From Streptococcus downei MFe28 (GTDB taxonomy: Bacteria; Bacillota; Bacilli; Lactobacillales; Streptococcaceae): a DNA stretch of 64,000 nt. Below, in pieces: positions 33,394 through 41,925 of this stretch; position 1 is the stretch's first letter, and every line of letters starts with the position of its first letter. The notes beneath the pieces were generated by a model that worked only from the letters and a program-made list of their open reading frames with translations, made no database searches and was not told the DNA's origin. A program made the translations under genes and the position numbers. The stretch spans positions 62,001-126,000 of the forward strand of contig NZ_UHFA01000002.1 in assembly GCF_900459175.1 (NCBI RefSeq), in the 5' to 3' direction.

Positions 33394-34183
33394 ATTTCCC
33401 TATGAATTTTGGTCGGCGTTTGGCGCTGAAGGCATTGACCCCTTCCTTGAAGTCTTCGGTAAAGGCTAGAGATTTTTGCAGGGCTAATTCCAAATCGGCA
33501 TACTCTTCCCAGCCAGCAAAATCACTCTTCCAGACCATTTCCTTGATAGCCTTAAAGGAATTAGGGGAGCTTCGTTTGAGGCGTTTGATGAGGCGATCGG
33601 TATCACGCTCTAATTTTTCTGAGTCTGCCAAGCGGTAGACAAAGCCCCATTCCAAGGCTTTTTCCGCATTAACGGCTTCTCCAGTCATGGTGATTTGGGT
33701 AGCCCGGTTGATACCGATTGAACGTGTCAAGAGGAAGAGTCCACCTGCGTCTGGTGCCAAGCCAACCCCGACAAAGGCCTGGATAAATTTTGCTTTTTCA
33801 GAAGCGATAGTGAAATCTGCCGCCAAAACCATATTGAAGGCTGCTCCTGCCACCGGACCATCAACACTCATGATAACAGGCTTGGGCAGGCGCTTAATCA
33901 TAAAGGAAATGGTATTGACCAATTCAGCAATTCTCACTAGGGATTGGACATCATCAGCATCGACAGCCTTTTGCATTTGGTCCAAATCCCCTCCAACAGA
34001 GAAGACCTTACCATTAGCATTGATGAGGAGAATACGCACACTCTCATCTTTTTCGGCCTGGCTAATGGCCTCGATAATTTCTTCACAAATGGGGATATTA
34101 AAACCATTCGAAACCTCAGGACGGTTAAGGGTTAGAGTTGCGACACCATCTTCGACACTATAAAGAATGGTTGAGAAATTCAT
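33392..34183 (-). CDS. fabM: trans-2-decenoyl-ACP isomerase FabM
   Basis: Crotonase-superfamily enzyme that makes the cis-3 double bond for unsaturated fatty acids in streptococci; 263 residues. [15 protein letters not shown] near 17-31, an oxyanion-hole region [15 protein letters not shown] near 55-70, and [22 protein letters not shown] near 105. Position directly upstream of fabT in the cluster decides FabM over a generic enoyl-CoA hydratase. It has its own promoter and terminator. Confidence 0.9.
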   Translation of the reverse strand: MNFSTILYSVEDGVATLTLNRPEVSNGFNIPICEEIIEAISQAEKDESVRILLINANGKVFSVGGDLDQMQKAVDADDVQSLVRIAELVNTISFMIKRLPKPVIMSVDGPVAGAAFNMVLAADFTIASEKAKFIQAFVGVGLAPDAGGLFLLTRSIGINRATQITMTGEAVNAEKALEWGFVYRLADSEKLERDTDRLIKRLKRSSPNSFKAIKEMVWKSDFAGWEEYADLELALQKSLAFTEDFKEGVNAFSAKRRPKFIGK

Positions 34184-34244
34184 AAGATACCTCCAATTAT
34201 TTTAGTCGTCAAACAACTATCAAGATTTTGTCCTATTCCAATTT

Positions 34245-34272
34245 ATTATAGCTGAAAATGAGCGTTTGACAA
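34245..34272 (-). promoter_or_regulatory. fabM promoter
   Basis: TTGTCA (34272-34267), 16 bases, TATAAT (34250-34245), read leftwards. No clear full FabT box; TTGATAGTTGTTTGAC nearby resembles half sites only. Confidence 0.65.
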
Positions 34273-34399
34273 GAAATTACTGTAAGCAGGCTAATGAATC
34301 TCACCCTAGATGGTTGCCTACTACTAAATCTACCCTCAGAGAAGCTTTAAAGATTAAGACTTTAGAAAATTCTCCAAAAAGAAAAGGGCTGAGCCCCTC

Positions 34400-35044
34400 C
34401 TAGTTTTCAAACAAAATGTCCAGACCCTGACTAAGGCTGGCAATCAGACGGTCTGCAGCGGTTTGGTTAAGGCCATAGCGCTCATCCTTTATAGCCCAGA
34501 CCTCAATACCAGCAGCGACTGCCGCTGCGATTCCCTTCTCACTGTCTTCAATGACCAGAAGTTCTTCCTTGGCAAAGCCTAAGAGCTCTGCCGCCTTATT
34601 ATAGATGGCTGGGTCGGGCTTGCTCTCTGGAAATTCTTGACCAGAGAGGATAACATCAAAATAGTGGGTTAGGTCTGTGTCGGACAAAGCCTTAAGAATA
34701 TCAGCCTTGGTCGAGCTTGAAGCTAAACCAATTTTGAAACCCTCCTGACTGAGCCTATCAAGGGTTGGGCAGACATCACCAAAGATAACCTCCTGATAGG
34801 GCAGGGGGTTAGCCAGTTTGTAGGCGATATAATCAGCCTGGAGTTGGGCGACATCCCACTTGTCATAATCGGAACCCAGAATCTTTTGCCAGACCTGCTT
34901 CATATTGCCTCCGATAAAAAAACTCGGTGGGAGATGGTCAATGGAAATGCCCCGGCCAGCCAAGAAAGTCTTGCGACGGCTGTAATAAAATTCCTCGGTG
35001 TCAAAGAGGACACCATCCATATCAAAAATAACTGCTTGCTTCAT
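34400..35044 (-). CDS. HAD hydrolase, beta-phosphoglucomutase-like
   Basis: A 214-residue HAD phosphatase/mutase. Motif I is IFDMDGVLFDTE at residues 6-17, motif II LASSST near 110, the Lys is in ESKPDPAIYNKAAE near 143, and motif IV is VIEDSEKGIAAAVAAG near 168. The start at 35044 (MKQAVIFDMDG) follows GAGG; the longer frame from 35089 has no support. Members act on sugar phosphates or 2-deoxy-sugars; the exact substrate is unknown. Confidence 0.88.
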   Translation of the reverse strand: MKQAVIFDMDGVLFDTEEFYYSRRKTFLAGRGISIDHLPPSFFIGGNMKQVWQKILGSDYDKWDVAQLQADYIAYKLANPLPYQEVIFGDVCPTLDRLSQEGFKIGLASSSTKADILKALSDTDLTHYFDVILSGQEFPESKPDPAIYNKAAELLGFAKEELLVIEDSEKGIAAAVAAGIEVWAIKDERYGLNQTAADRLIASLSQGLDILFEN

Positions 35045-35135
35045 GAAAAACCTCAGCTTTATTCTACCATAAAGAGCTCTTCTGAACAAAGTCTAATCCT
35101 GTGAGCTAGGGGCGAATTGGGCTGGTTACTAACCT

Positions 35136-35241
35136 TATACTCTTCGAAAATCAAAATTTTCCGTCGTTAACTCACCTTGCCGTACCCCAGTACTGTCTTC
35201 AGTTCGTTGCCTCGGCTAATTTCGATTTTCATTGAGTATTA
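35136..35241 (-). repeat. RUP-like repeat, copy 3
   Basis: A 106-bp unit in opposite orientation to the copy at 4079: TATACTCTTCGAAAATC... to ...GATTTTCATTGAGTATTA. Nearly the same internal sequence (CAGTACTGTCTTCAGTTCG). It lies in the 357-bp divergent spacer between the HAD and aspartate kinase genes. Confidence 0.8.
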
Positions 35242-35334
35242 TTAACGAGCCAAGTAAGCTAATCTGATATTTGTTGAGTACTAGTCTGGGCTTTGTCCAA
35301 AACCTTTTTATGCTTGCAGGTTTAGGAACAGAGT

Positions 35335-35363
35335 TTGAAAAGTTGTCTGAATTTTGCTATAAT
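35335..35363 (+). promoter_or_regulatory. Aspartate kinase promoter
   Basis: TTGAAA (35335-35340), 17 bases, TATAAT (35358-35363) with a TGC extension. No lysine riboswitch is seen in the short leader. Confidence 0.7.
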
Positions 35364-35401
35364 TTTAGGCAATCTGAAAATGAAAGATGGATGGATGTCA
35401 T

Positions 35402-36772
35402 ATGAAAGTGGTTAAATTTGGTGGGAGCTCGCTGGCTTCTGCCCAACAGTTGCAAAAGGTTTTGGATATTGTCAAATCGGACCCTAGTCGGCGCTTCGTG
35501 GTGGTTTCTGCACCAGGAAAACGCAATCCCGAGGACACCAAGGTCACCGATGCCCTGATTAAATACTACCGTTCTTACACTAACGAAGATGACGTATCAG
35601 GCCATCAGGAATGGATTATCAATCGATACAAGGTCATCATTGATGAATTGGGCCTCTCCCACACTATCCTGGATAAGATTTCTGCTGCTATTACCGATCT
35701 GGCTACCCTCCCTATTGAGGGCAATGATTTCCTCTACGATACCTTTTTGGCTGCTGGAGAGGACAACAATGCCAAGTTAGTAGCCGCCTATTTCCGCAAA
35801 AACGGCCTACCTGCCCGCTACCTTCATCCAGGGAAGGCTGGGATTATCGTCTCTAGTGAGCCGGGTAATGCCCAAATTCTGCCAGGCAGTTACGACAAGT
35901 TGGAAGAACTAAGAGACAGTGATGAGGTTCTGGTTATCCCCGGTTTCTTCGGTGTAACGGTTGACAAGCAAATCTGTACCTTCTCTCGTGGTGGTTCAGA
36001 CATTTCTGGATCTATTGTCGCTGCTGGGGTCAAGGCTGACCTCTACGAAAACTTTACGGATGTTGACGGTATCTTTGCCGCCCACCCTGGCGTTGTCCAC
36101 AAGCCTCATTCAATCAAGAAATTGACCTATCGGGAAATGCGGGAATTGGCTTATGCAGGCTTCTCCGTTCTCCATGATGAAGCCCTGATTCCTGCCTATC
36201 GCGGACGAATTCCCCTGGTGATTAAAAACACCAACAATCCTAACCACCCTGGTACTCGGATTGTTCTGGAGCACAGCAAGCAAGAGCTCCCTGTTGTTGG
36301 GATTTCTGGCGATGACAATTTCGTCAGTATCAATATTTCCAAATACCTGATGAACCGAGAGGTTGGTTTTGGTCGCAAGGTCCTGCAAGTCCTAGAGGAC
36401 CTCAACATCCGCTGGGAGCACATTCCTACTGGAATTGACGATATGTCTATTATCCTAAGAGAAAGGGAATTAACCCCTATCAAGGAGCGGGAAATTCAAG
36501 CCCACCTGACCCAAAATCTGGGAGTGGATGAGGTCGAATTCGAAAGAAATCTATCCATCATCATGATTGTCGGCGAAAATATGAAAAACCAGGTCGGAGT
36601 CATGTCAAGGGCTACCAAAGCCATGTCCGACAAGGGCATCAACATTGAGATGATTTCCCAAGGTTCCAGTGAGGTCTCTGTCATGCTGGTTATCCAAAGC
36701 AAACATGAAAAGACTGCTATTAGGGCCATTTACAAGGCCTTCTTCGACCAAGAAAGTCAAGATAAGAATTAA
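35402..36772 (+). CDS. Aspartate kinase
   Basis: Phosphorylates aspartate for lysine, threonine, methionine and cell-wall precursor synthesis; 456 residues. KFGGSSLA at 4-11, FSRGGSDISGS near 200, FTDVDGI near 226, and two C-terminal ACT domains (VGFGRKVLQVLEDLNI and NQVGVMSRATKAMSDKGINI). I prefer the ATG at 35402 (MKVVKFGG), the usual streptococcal start; an in-frame ATG at 35387 is possible and neither has a strong ribosome site. The C-terminal ACT domains indicate feedback control by an amino acid. Confidence 0.93.
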   Translation: MKVVKFGGSSLASAQQLQKVLDIVKSDPSRRFVVVSAPGKRNPEDTKVTDALIKYYRSYTNEDDVSGHQEWIINRYKVIIDELGLSHTILDKISAAITDLATLPIEGNDFLYDTFLAAGEDNNAKLVAAYFRKNGLPARYLHPGKAGIIVSSEPGNAQILPGSYDKLEELRDSDEVLVIPGFFGVTVDKQICTFSRGGSDISGSIVAAGVKADLYENFTDVDGIFAAHPGVVHKPHSIKKLTYREMRELAYAGFSVLHDEALIPAYRGRIPLVIKNTNNPNHPGTRIVLEHSKQELPVVGISGDDNFVSINISKYLMNREVGFGRKVLQVLEDLNIRWEHIPTGIDDMSIILRERELTPIKEREIQAHLTQNLGVDEVEFERNLSIIMIVGENMKNQVGVMSRATKAMSDKGINIEMISQGSSEVSVMLVIQSKHEKTAIRAIYKAFFDQESQDKN

Positions 36773-36783
36773 TGATTTGACCA

Positions 36784-36810
36784 GGCCCCCAGTTGGAGGG
36801 CCTTTTCTTT
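36784..36810 (+). terminator. Terminator of the aspartate kinase gene
   Basis: GGCCCCC/GGAGGGCC stem followed by TTTTCTTT. Confidence 0.7.
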
Positions 36811-37040
36811 AGCTTTGTAGTCGCTGACTTGGTTCTGCTCGGTTCGCTTACAGAGGACGAGGCCAGTAAAAGGTCGGTTCTATCTATCTTGATGAGTCTT
36901 ATGCCAGACAGTTTCAACCTTAATCAGATTGTTATCTTGTTTCCAAGACTTTTATGCTATAATTAAGGGGATTGTTATCAGAAGAAAGATGGTCAATTGA
37001 TTTTCTAGAAACTAGGATTACTCTTAATAAAGGACAAGCT

Positions 37041-38276
37041 ATGAAGAAATTCTTTATCAGCCTTTTAATGGCGTTTTCTTTGCTCTTTACTGCAAGTCTA
37101 GCCAAGGCCGATGATTTTGATGCCCCAGCCAAGCATGCTATTGCTGTCGAGGCAACTACCGGTAAGATTCTCTACGAAAAGGATGCAAGCACACCTGACG
37201 GGGTTGCTTCTATGACGAAGATTTTGACCGTCTACATGGTCTACAAGGCCATTGATGAGGGCAAGCTCTCTTGGAATAGCAAGGTGAAAATCTCTGATTA
37301 TGCCTACGATTTGACGACCAATTCCGAGGCCAGCAACGTCCCTATGGATGCTCGGGAATATACGGTAAAGGAATTGGTCAATGCCGCCTTGATTGCTAGT
37401 GCCAATAGTGCTGCCATTGCCTTGGCGGAAAAATTAGGGGGGGATGAGGCAACCTTTGTAGATATGATGCAGGCCCAGCTCAAACAGTGGGGCATCAAGG
37501 ATGCCAAGCTAGTGAATGCCTCAGGCCTCAACAATAGTTACTTGGGAGACCATATTTACCCTGGTTCCAAGTCCGACGATGAGAACCTGATGAGCGCTAA
37601 AGACATGGCCATTATTGCCCGTCATTTGATTAGCGACTACCCTGATGTCCTGGATATTACCAAGAAGACTAGTGAAAAATTCGGGAATACAGACATGGCC
37701 ACCTTCAATATGATGCTAGATGGTATGCCCTATGCCCGCGAGGGGGTTGACGGTCTCAAGACTGGGACAACCGAATTGGCCGGTCAATCCTTCGTTGCAA
37801 CCTCAACGGAAAATGGCATGCGAGTGATTTCCGTTGTCATGCACGCCGATAATGCTGACAACAACCAATACGCTCGTTTCGAGGCTACCAATAAGATTCT
37901 CAATTATGTCACCTACAACTTCCAGTTGACCAATTTGGTGGTTAAGGGCGAGAGCTACAAATCCAGCAAGGCTAGTGTTATTGATGGAAAATCGAAAACT
38001 GTTCCTGCCGTTGCCAAGGAGGACTTCCAAGTGGTTACCAAGATTGGTTCCGACCACAAACCTAGTGGCAAGGTCAGCACCAAGGAGGTCACAGCTGCTG
38101 TCAAAAAGGGAAGCCAAGTCGGCAGTCTGACCTATGATGACCCAGACCTGATTGGTAGTGGTTATCTGGATGGACCACCAAAGGTGACCCTAGTCGCCCA
38201 GAAGCCCGTCAAGAAGAGCTTCTTCCTCAAGGTCTGGTGGAACCACTTCGTCCGCTATGTCAATGAGAAACTTTAG
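37041..38276 (+). CDS. dacA: D-alanyl-D-alanine carboxypeptidase (low-molecular-weight PBP)
   Basis: Trims the terminal D-Ala from peptidoglycan stems; 411 residues. A signal peptide (KKFFISLLMAFSLLF, cleavage after AKA near 22) starts at ATG 37041 with AAAGGA upstream. Serine-peptidase motifs are SMTK near 56, SAN near 120, and KTG in VDGLKTGTTE near 241. A C-terminal beta domain (PBP5_C) and an amphipathic end KKSFFLKVWWNHFVRYVNEK anchor it to the membrane. It corresponds to streptococcal PBP3/DacA. Confidence 0.93.
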   Translation: MKKFFISLLMAFSLLFTASLAKADDFDAPAKHAIAVEATTGKILYEKDASTPDGVASMTKILTVYMVYKAIDEGKLSWNSKVKISDYAYDLTTNSEASNVPMDAREYTVKELVNAALIASANSAAIALAEKLGGDEATFVDMMQAQLKQWGIKDAKLVNASGLNNSYLGDHIYPGSKSDDENLMSAKDMAIIARHLISDYPDVLDITKKTSEKFGNTDMATFNMMLDGMPYAREGVDGLKTGTTELAGQSFVATSTENGMRVISVVMHADNADNNQYARFEATNKILNYVTYNFQLTNLVVKGESYKSSKASVIDGKSKTVPAVAKEDFQVVTKIGSDHKPSGKVSTKEVTAAVKKGSQVGSLTYDDPDLIGSGYLDGPPKVTLVAQKPVKKSFFLKVWWNHFVRYVNEKL

Positions 38277-38281
38277 GAAAG

Positions 38282-38309
38282 AAAAAAAGGAGGTCCGGCC
38301 TCCTTTTTG
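38282..38309 (+). terminator. Terminator of dacA
   Basis: AAAAAAAGGAGG-TCCGG-CCTCCTTTTTG. Can act on both strands, closing dacA and mrnC. Confidence 0.8.
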
Positions 38310-38379
38310 TGTGCTTTATAGTCAACGAAAATCACGGTTTTTGCTGATATCAAAAGATCTGGCGACTGCCAAACCTTTT

Positions 38380-38778
38380 TCATTTACGGTTTTCAACATA
38401 GGTGATACACCAGTTGATTAATTCTTCCAGACGGTCAATTTGCTGGGTCATGTGGAGATAGCCTAGTACCGCCTCAAAGCCAGTCGACTTCTTGTAGGTG
38501 AGGATGTCGGTATTTTTGGCCTTGGTATGGCTGTGGGCATTGCGACCCCGTTTGTAGATGGCATCTTCTTCTTGTGTCAGAAGCTGACCGTCAAGCATGG
38601 CCTCAATCAGCATGGCCTGGGCCTTGGCCGACACATAGCGAGTAGCTAGGCGGTGGAGCTGGTTGGGCTTGGTTTGGCCCTGAAAAATCAGGTACCGGCG
38701 GATATAGAGGGAATAGACGGCATCCCCTTCAAAGGCCAGAGCAATACCGTTAATCAGGTTGACATCAACTTTAGTCAC
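38380..38778 (-). CDS. mrnC: Mini-ribonuclease III
   Basis: Dimeric RNase III without the dsRNA-binding domain, trimming 23S rRNA ends; 132 residues. The catalytic region NGIALAFEGDAVYSLYIRRYL (Asp near residue 20) and the C-terminal YKKSTGFEAVLGYLHM with its Glu are present. The gene overlaps the 3' end of cysS by 8 bases, the common Firmicute pairing cysS-mrnC, and is translated after it. Confidence 0.95.
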   Translation of the reverse strand: MTKVDVNLINGIALAFEGDAVYSLYIRRYLIFQGQTKPNQLHRLATRYVSAKAQAMLIEAMLDGQLLTQEEDAIYKRGRNAHSHTKAKNTDILTYKKSTGFEAVLGYLHMTQQIDRLEELINWCITYVENRK

Positions 38779-40114
38779 GGGTCCACCTCACTCCGTCCTT
38801 GGTATCCAAGAGTTTAATGCCTTGGGCCGCTAGGTCGTCACGAATCTTATCGGCTGTGGCAAAATCCTTGGCAGCTCTAGCAGCCTGACGCTTCTTAATC
38901 AAGGCTTCAATCTCGCTATCTAAGCTTTCTTCTTGGAAAACAATCCCAAAGACTTCTAGCATCTTGGCAAAGGCGTCCTTGATGGCCTGGTTGTAATGAC
39001 CAGAATTAATCCATTTGGCCAAATCAAAGATAACCGTAATCCCATTGGCAGCATTGAAATCATCATCCATGGCTGTCTTGAAATCCGCCAGAAACTTATC
39101 CAAGTCAGCTTGGTCGGACTGCTCATCTAGGGGCAGGGTGTAGGTGTTCTTGAGATATTTGAGATTAGCCTTGGCATCGTGGATAGCCTTGTCAGTGAAG
39201 TTAATAGGCTTGCGGTAGTGCTGGGTGGCTAGGAAGAAACGTAGCACCTGTCCATCAACGGTCTTGAGCAGGTCATGAACGGTCACAAAGTTGCCCAGGG
39301 ACTTGGACATTTTTTCATTGTCCACATTGACAAAGCCATTGTGCATCCAGTAGTTGGCAAAGGTCTGGCCTGTCTTGGCCTCCGACTGGGCGATTTCATT
39401 GGTGTGGTGGGGAAATTCCAAATCGGCTCCGCCACCGTGAATATCAATGGTATCTCCCAAAATGGTGGTTGACATGACCGAGCACTCAATATGCCAGCCT
39501 GGACGGCCAGCTCCCCAAGGGCTGTCCCAAGAAATTTCACCTAGCTTGGCTGATTTCCAGAGGGCGAAATCTAAGGGATCCTCCTTGAGCTCAGTTTCAC
39601 TATCGGTCCGGCCGCTGGCGCCAACCTCTAAATCTGCTAGGGTTTTATTGGCCAGGGCCGCATAGTTATGCGACTTTTGCACCCGGAAATAAACATCTCC
39701 GCCTGCCTCATAGGCAAAGCCCTTGTCCATGAGGACCTGGACGAAATCAATGATTTGGTCCATGAAGTCCATAACCCGAGGGTTTTGGGTGGCTGGTTTG
39801 ATGCCCAGGGCCTTTGTATCTTCCATAAAGGCAGCGATAAACTTGGCCGCCAGGTCCTTGGGGGACATGTCGGCTTCCTTGGCTGCCTTGATAATCTTGT
39901 CATCGACATCGGTGAAGTTGGAAATGTAGTTGACCTGATAGCCGGCATATTCAAAATAGCGACGGATGGTATCAAAGGCCACGCTGGATCTAGCATTACC
40001 GATATGGATGTAGTTGTAAACCGTTGGCCCGCAGACGTACATATTGACCTGCCCCTCATGCAGGGGGACAAAGTCACGCAGGCTTCTGGTCATGGTATCG
40101 TAGATTTTAATCAT
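38771..40114 (-). CDS. cysS: Cysteinyl-tRNA synthetase
   Basis: Class I synthetase, 447 residues. The HIGH motif appears as YIHIGNARS near 34-42, zinc ligands in CGPTVYN and WHIECSVM, and KMSKSLGN near 265. Neighbours mrnC, cysE and pnp match other streptococci. No T-box is seen in the short 5' region. Confidence 0.97.
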   Translation of the reverse strand: MIKIYDTMTRSLRDFVPLHEGQVNMYVCGPTVYNYIHIGNARSSVAFDTIRRYFEYAGYQVNYISNFTDVDDKIIKAAKEADMSPKDLAAKFIAAFMEDTKALGIKPATQNPRVMDFMDQIIDFVQVLMDKGFAYEAGGDVYFRVQKSHNYAALANKTLADLEVGASGRTDSETELKEDPLDFALWKSAKLGEISWDSPWGAGRPGWHIECSVMSTTILGDTIDIHGGGADLEFPHHTNEIAQSEAKTGQTFANYWMHNGFVNVDNEKMSKSLGNFVTVHDLLKTVDGQVLRFFLATQHYRKPINFTDKAIHDAKANLKYLKNTYTLPLDEQSDQADLDKFLADFKTAMDDDFNAANGITVIFDLAKWINSGHYNQAIKDAFAKMLEVFGIVFQEESLDSEIEALIKKRQAARAAKDFATADKIRDDLAAQGIKLLDTKDGVRWTRD

Positions 40115-40228
40115 AAACTTTTTCCTTTTTAAATACTAAAAAGGTCTAAGAAGACCTCTTATTCCTTATCCCCAAAGTCAGGGAGCTGATTATCATGCTT
40201 TTCGTGACTTCCCCTTAATTTGAGCCTT

Positions 40229-40402
40229 CTATTTCCTTGGTCCATCGTCCTTGATAATAAAGGTTAGGATAACCCAGAAGATACCGATAGCCAACCAGAT
40301 ATAGGCATAGCTATGCTTGCCATAGAGCCATTGCTGACCGACATTGAGGAAGGACAGGACAATGACCAATAAATTTAACCAATTTCTCTTTAAAAAATTC
40401 AT
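40229..40402 (-). CDS. Small membrane protein between cysE and cysS
   Basis: A 57-residue protein starting at ATG 40402 (MNFLKRNWLNLLVIV) after AAAGGGG; the GTG/ATG further upstream has no support. Two hydrophobic helices (residues 8-22 and 30-50) and a basic C-terminus. A small conserved streptococcal membrane protein of unknown function is often in this place. Confidence 0.75.
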   Translation of the reverse strand: MNFLKRNWLNLLVIVLSFLNVGQQWLYGKHSYAYIWLAIGIFWVILTFIIKDDGPRK

Positions 40403-40476
40403 TCTCGCCCCTTTCCCTACTTTCACCTCATGACTAAAACGTGCTCGCCATTATCTAGCTGGCTCTTTTTCTCACT

Positions 40477-40582
40477 TATACTCTTCAAAAAGTCAAAACT
40501 ATCCATCGTTAACTCACTTTGCCGTACCCAAGTACTGTCTGCAGTTCGTTGCCTTGGCTAGATTGATTTTTATTGAGTATTA
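40477..40582 (-). repeat. RUP-like repeat, copy 4, reaching into the cysE stop codon
   Basis: 106 bp, from TATACTCTTC to GAGTATTA. The terminal TTA (40580-40582) is the TAA stop of cysE on the other strand, so the insertion at a TA site supplies or preserves the stop. Internal sequence is more diverged than in copies 1 and 3. Confidence 0.78.
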
Positions 40583-41164
40583 AAGGTGGGAGGAATGATA
40601 ACTGGCCTCGCGGGCTTCCTGGAGGGTCTTGATGGCTTGCTCATCCTTTTGACCATGAACCCGTACAACCTTGGCAGGTACCCCAACGACGGTGACATCT
40701 GCTGGGACATCTGAGAGGACAACAGCCCCGGCCCCCACCTTGGCATTGGCACCAACCTCAATGGGACCAATCAATTGGGAGTGAGCTGAAATTAGGGCTC
40801 CCCGACGAATGGTCGGATGGCGTTTGCCGACATCCTTACCGGTCCCCCCAAGAGTGACACCATGATAAAGCATGGCGCCTTTTTCTACGATGGCCGTTTC
40901 CCCGATAACCAGCCCCGCCCCATGATCGATGAAGACCCCGCCGGCAATCTGAGCTCCGGGATGGATTTCAATATTGGTCCAAAAGCGCCAGAACTGGCTA
41001 TGCATCCGAGCTAGGAGCCGCAGATGGTGGCGCCAGAGGAAGTGGGAAATCCGGTGGGCCGCTAGGGCCTTGATGCCAGGATAGGTTAAGAGCACTTCAA
41101 GGGAAGTCCGGGCCGCTGGATCCTGTTGTTTGACAATATCTATTGATTCTTTCCACCAACCCAT
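40580..41164 (-). CDS. cysE: Serine O-acetyltransferase
   Basis: First step of cysteine synthesis from serine; 194 residues. The start at 41164 (MGWWKESIDIVK) has AGAGAGG five bases upstream. Left-handed parallel beta-helix hexapeptides run from about 65 to 160: IHPGAQIAGGVFIDHGAGLV, and HGVTLGGTGKDVGKRHPTI. The C-terminus normally carries the cysteine feedback site; here the last residues YHSSHL end exactly in the RUP-like repeat, so the tail may have been altered by it. Confidence 0.93.
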   Translation of the reverse strand: MGWWKESIDIVKQQDPAARTSLEVLLTYPGIKALAAHRISHFLWRHHLRLLARMHSQFWRFWTNIEIHPGAQIAGGVFIDHGAGLVIGETAIVEKGAMLYHGVTLGGTGKDVGKRHPTIRRGALISAHSQLIGPIEVGANAKVGAGAVVLSDVPADVTVVGVPAKVVRVHGQKDEQAIKTLQEAREASYHSSHL

Positions 41165-41175
41165 AGGCACCTCTC

Positions 41176-41925
41176 TTATTCTTCAATGCTAGCCCAGTCA
41201 ACTAGGGTCTGATTTTCATTGAGGGGATCAATAACCACGCCCTTGGTAGCCCCGACACCCGATTCTCCTTGAGCCGGGTGGGCAATTTGATTCATAGTCC
41301 AAGTCATAACTAAGCCTTTAGCCACTCGGAAAGGATAGCCCAAATCACCATCATTATACCATTTGGCAAAACTGGGGATGCTGGAGAAAGCTGGGATATA
41401 AGTTTCATTTTCAATAGCTAAAGCTGGATAACTTCTTTGATAGCTGCCATCCTCGCTAGTCAAGATGATAACAGGAACAAAGTATTGGCGCTGCATAGGC
41501 TGACGCTCTTGATTTTCCTCACCTAGGACATCGTTCAAAAGTGTGGTGTAGGTATTGATGAGTTGGACTAGTTCACTACTCTTAAAAATGGTTGAATTGG
41601 CAAAGTCGCCATTCTTTTTGATGTTGAAAACCAAGCCGTGCAGGCGGTGGGTTACAGCTTCCTCTAAAACATTAATACTGGAACGCTCTACCCAGTCCTG
41701 ACCTTTAGCGCTTGGGTGCTCCTTCTTGAAATTATCTAGGTCTGTCTTATTGGTAAAGACAGGAATGACCTTTTGCCCCTGCATGGCAATGGCATAGGGC
41801 TGAGCTGCAGCAATGACGGGAATGGAATGAAGGCTATTGACCAAGGTCAAACCATCCAAAAAATTCTCCGGATTGGCAATAAAGTTGCGTAAAGCAAAGT
41901 CAAGTTCTGAGTTAAATTTATTCAT
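41176..41925 (-). CDS. SseB-like domain protein
   Basis: A 249-residue soluble protein. The N-terminal half has the SseB pattern [19 protein letters not shown] near 52-70 followed by a second alpha/beta part with [12 protein letters not shown] and [14 protein letters not shown]. It overlaps the end of pnp by 8 bases and precedes cysE, so it is co-expressed with RNA-decay and cysteine genes. Function is unknown; the SseB assignment is by eye. Confidence 0.65.
   Translation of the reverse strand: MNKFNSELDFALRNFIANPENFLDGLTLVNSLHSIPVIAAAQPYAIAMQGQKVIPVFTNKTDLDNFKKEHPSAKGQDWVERSSINVLEEAVTHRLHGLVFNIKKNGDFANSTIFKSSELVQLINTYTTLLNDVLGEENQERQPMQRQYFVPVIILTSEDGSYQRSYPALAIENETYIPAFSSIPSFAKWYNDGDLGYPFRVAKGLVMTWTMNQIAHPAQGESGVGATKGVVIDPLNENQTLVDWASIEE

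Noticed and set aside
35364..35401. Lysine riboswitch before the aspartate kinase gene.
   Set aside because: The leader between promoter and start is under 40 bases, far too short.
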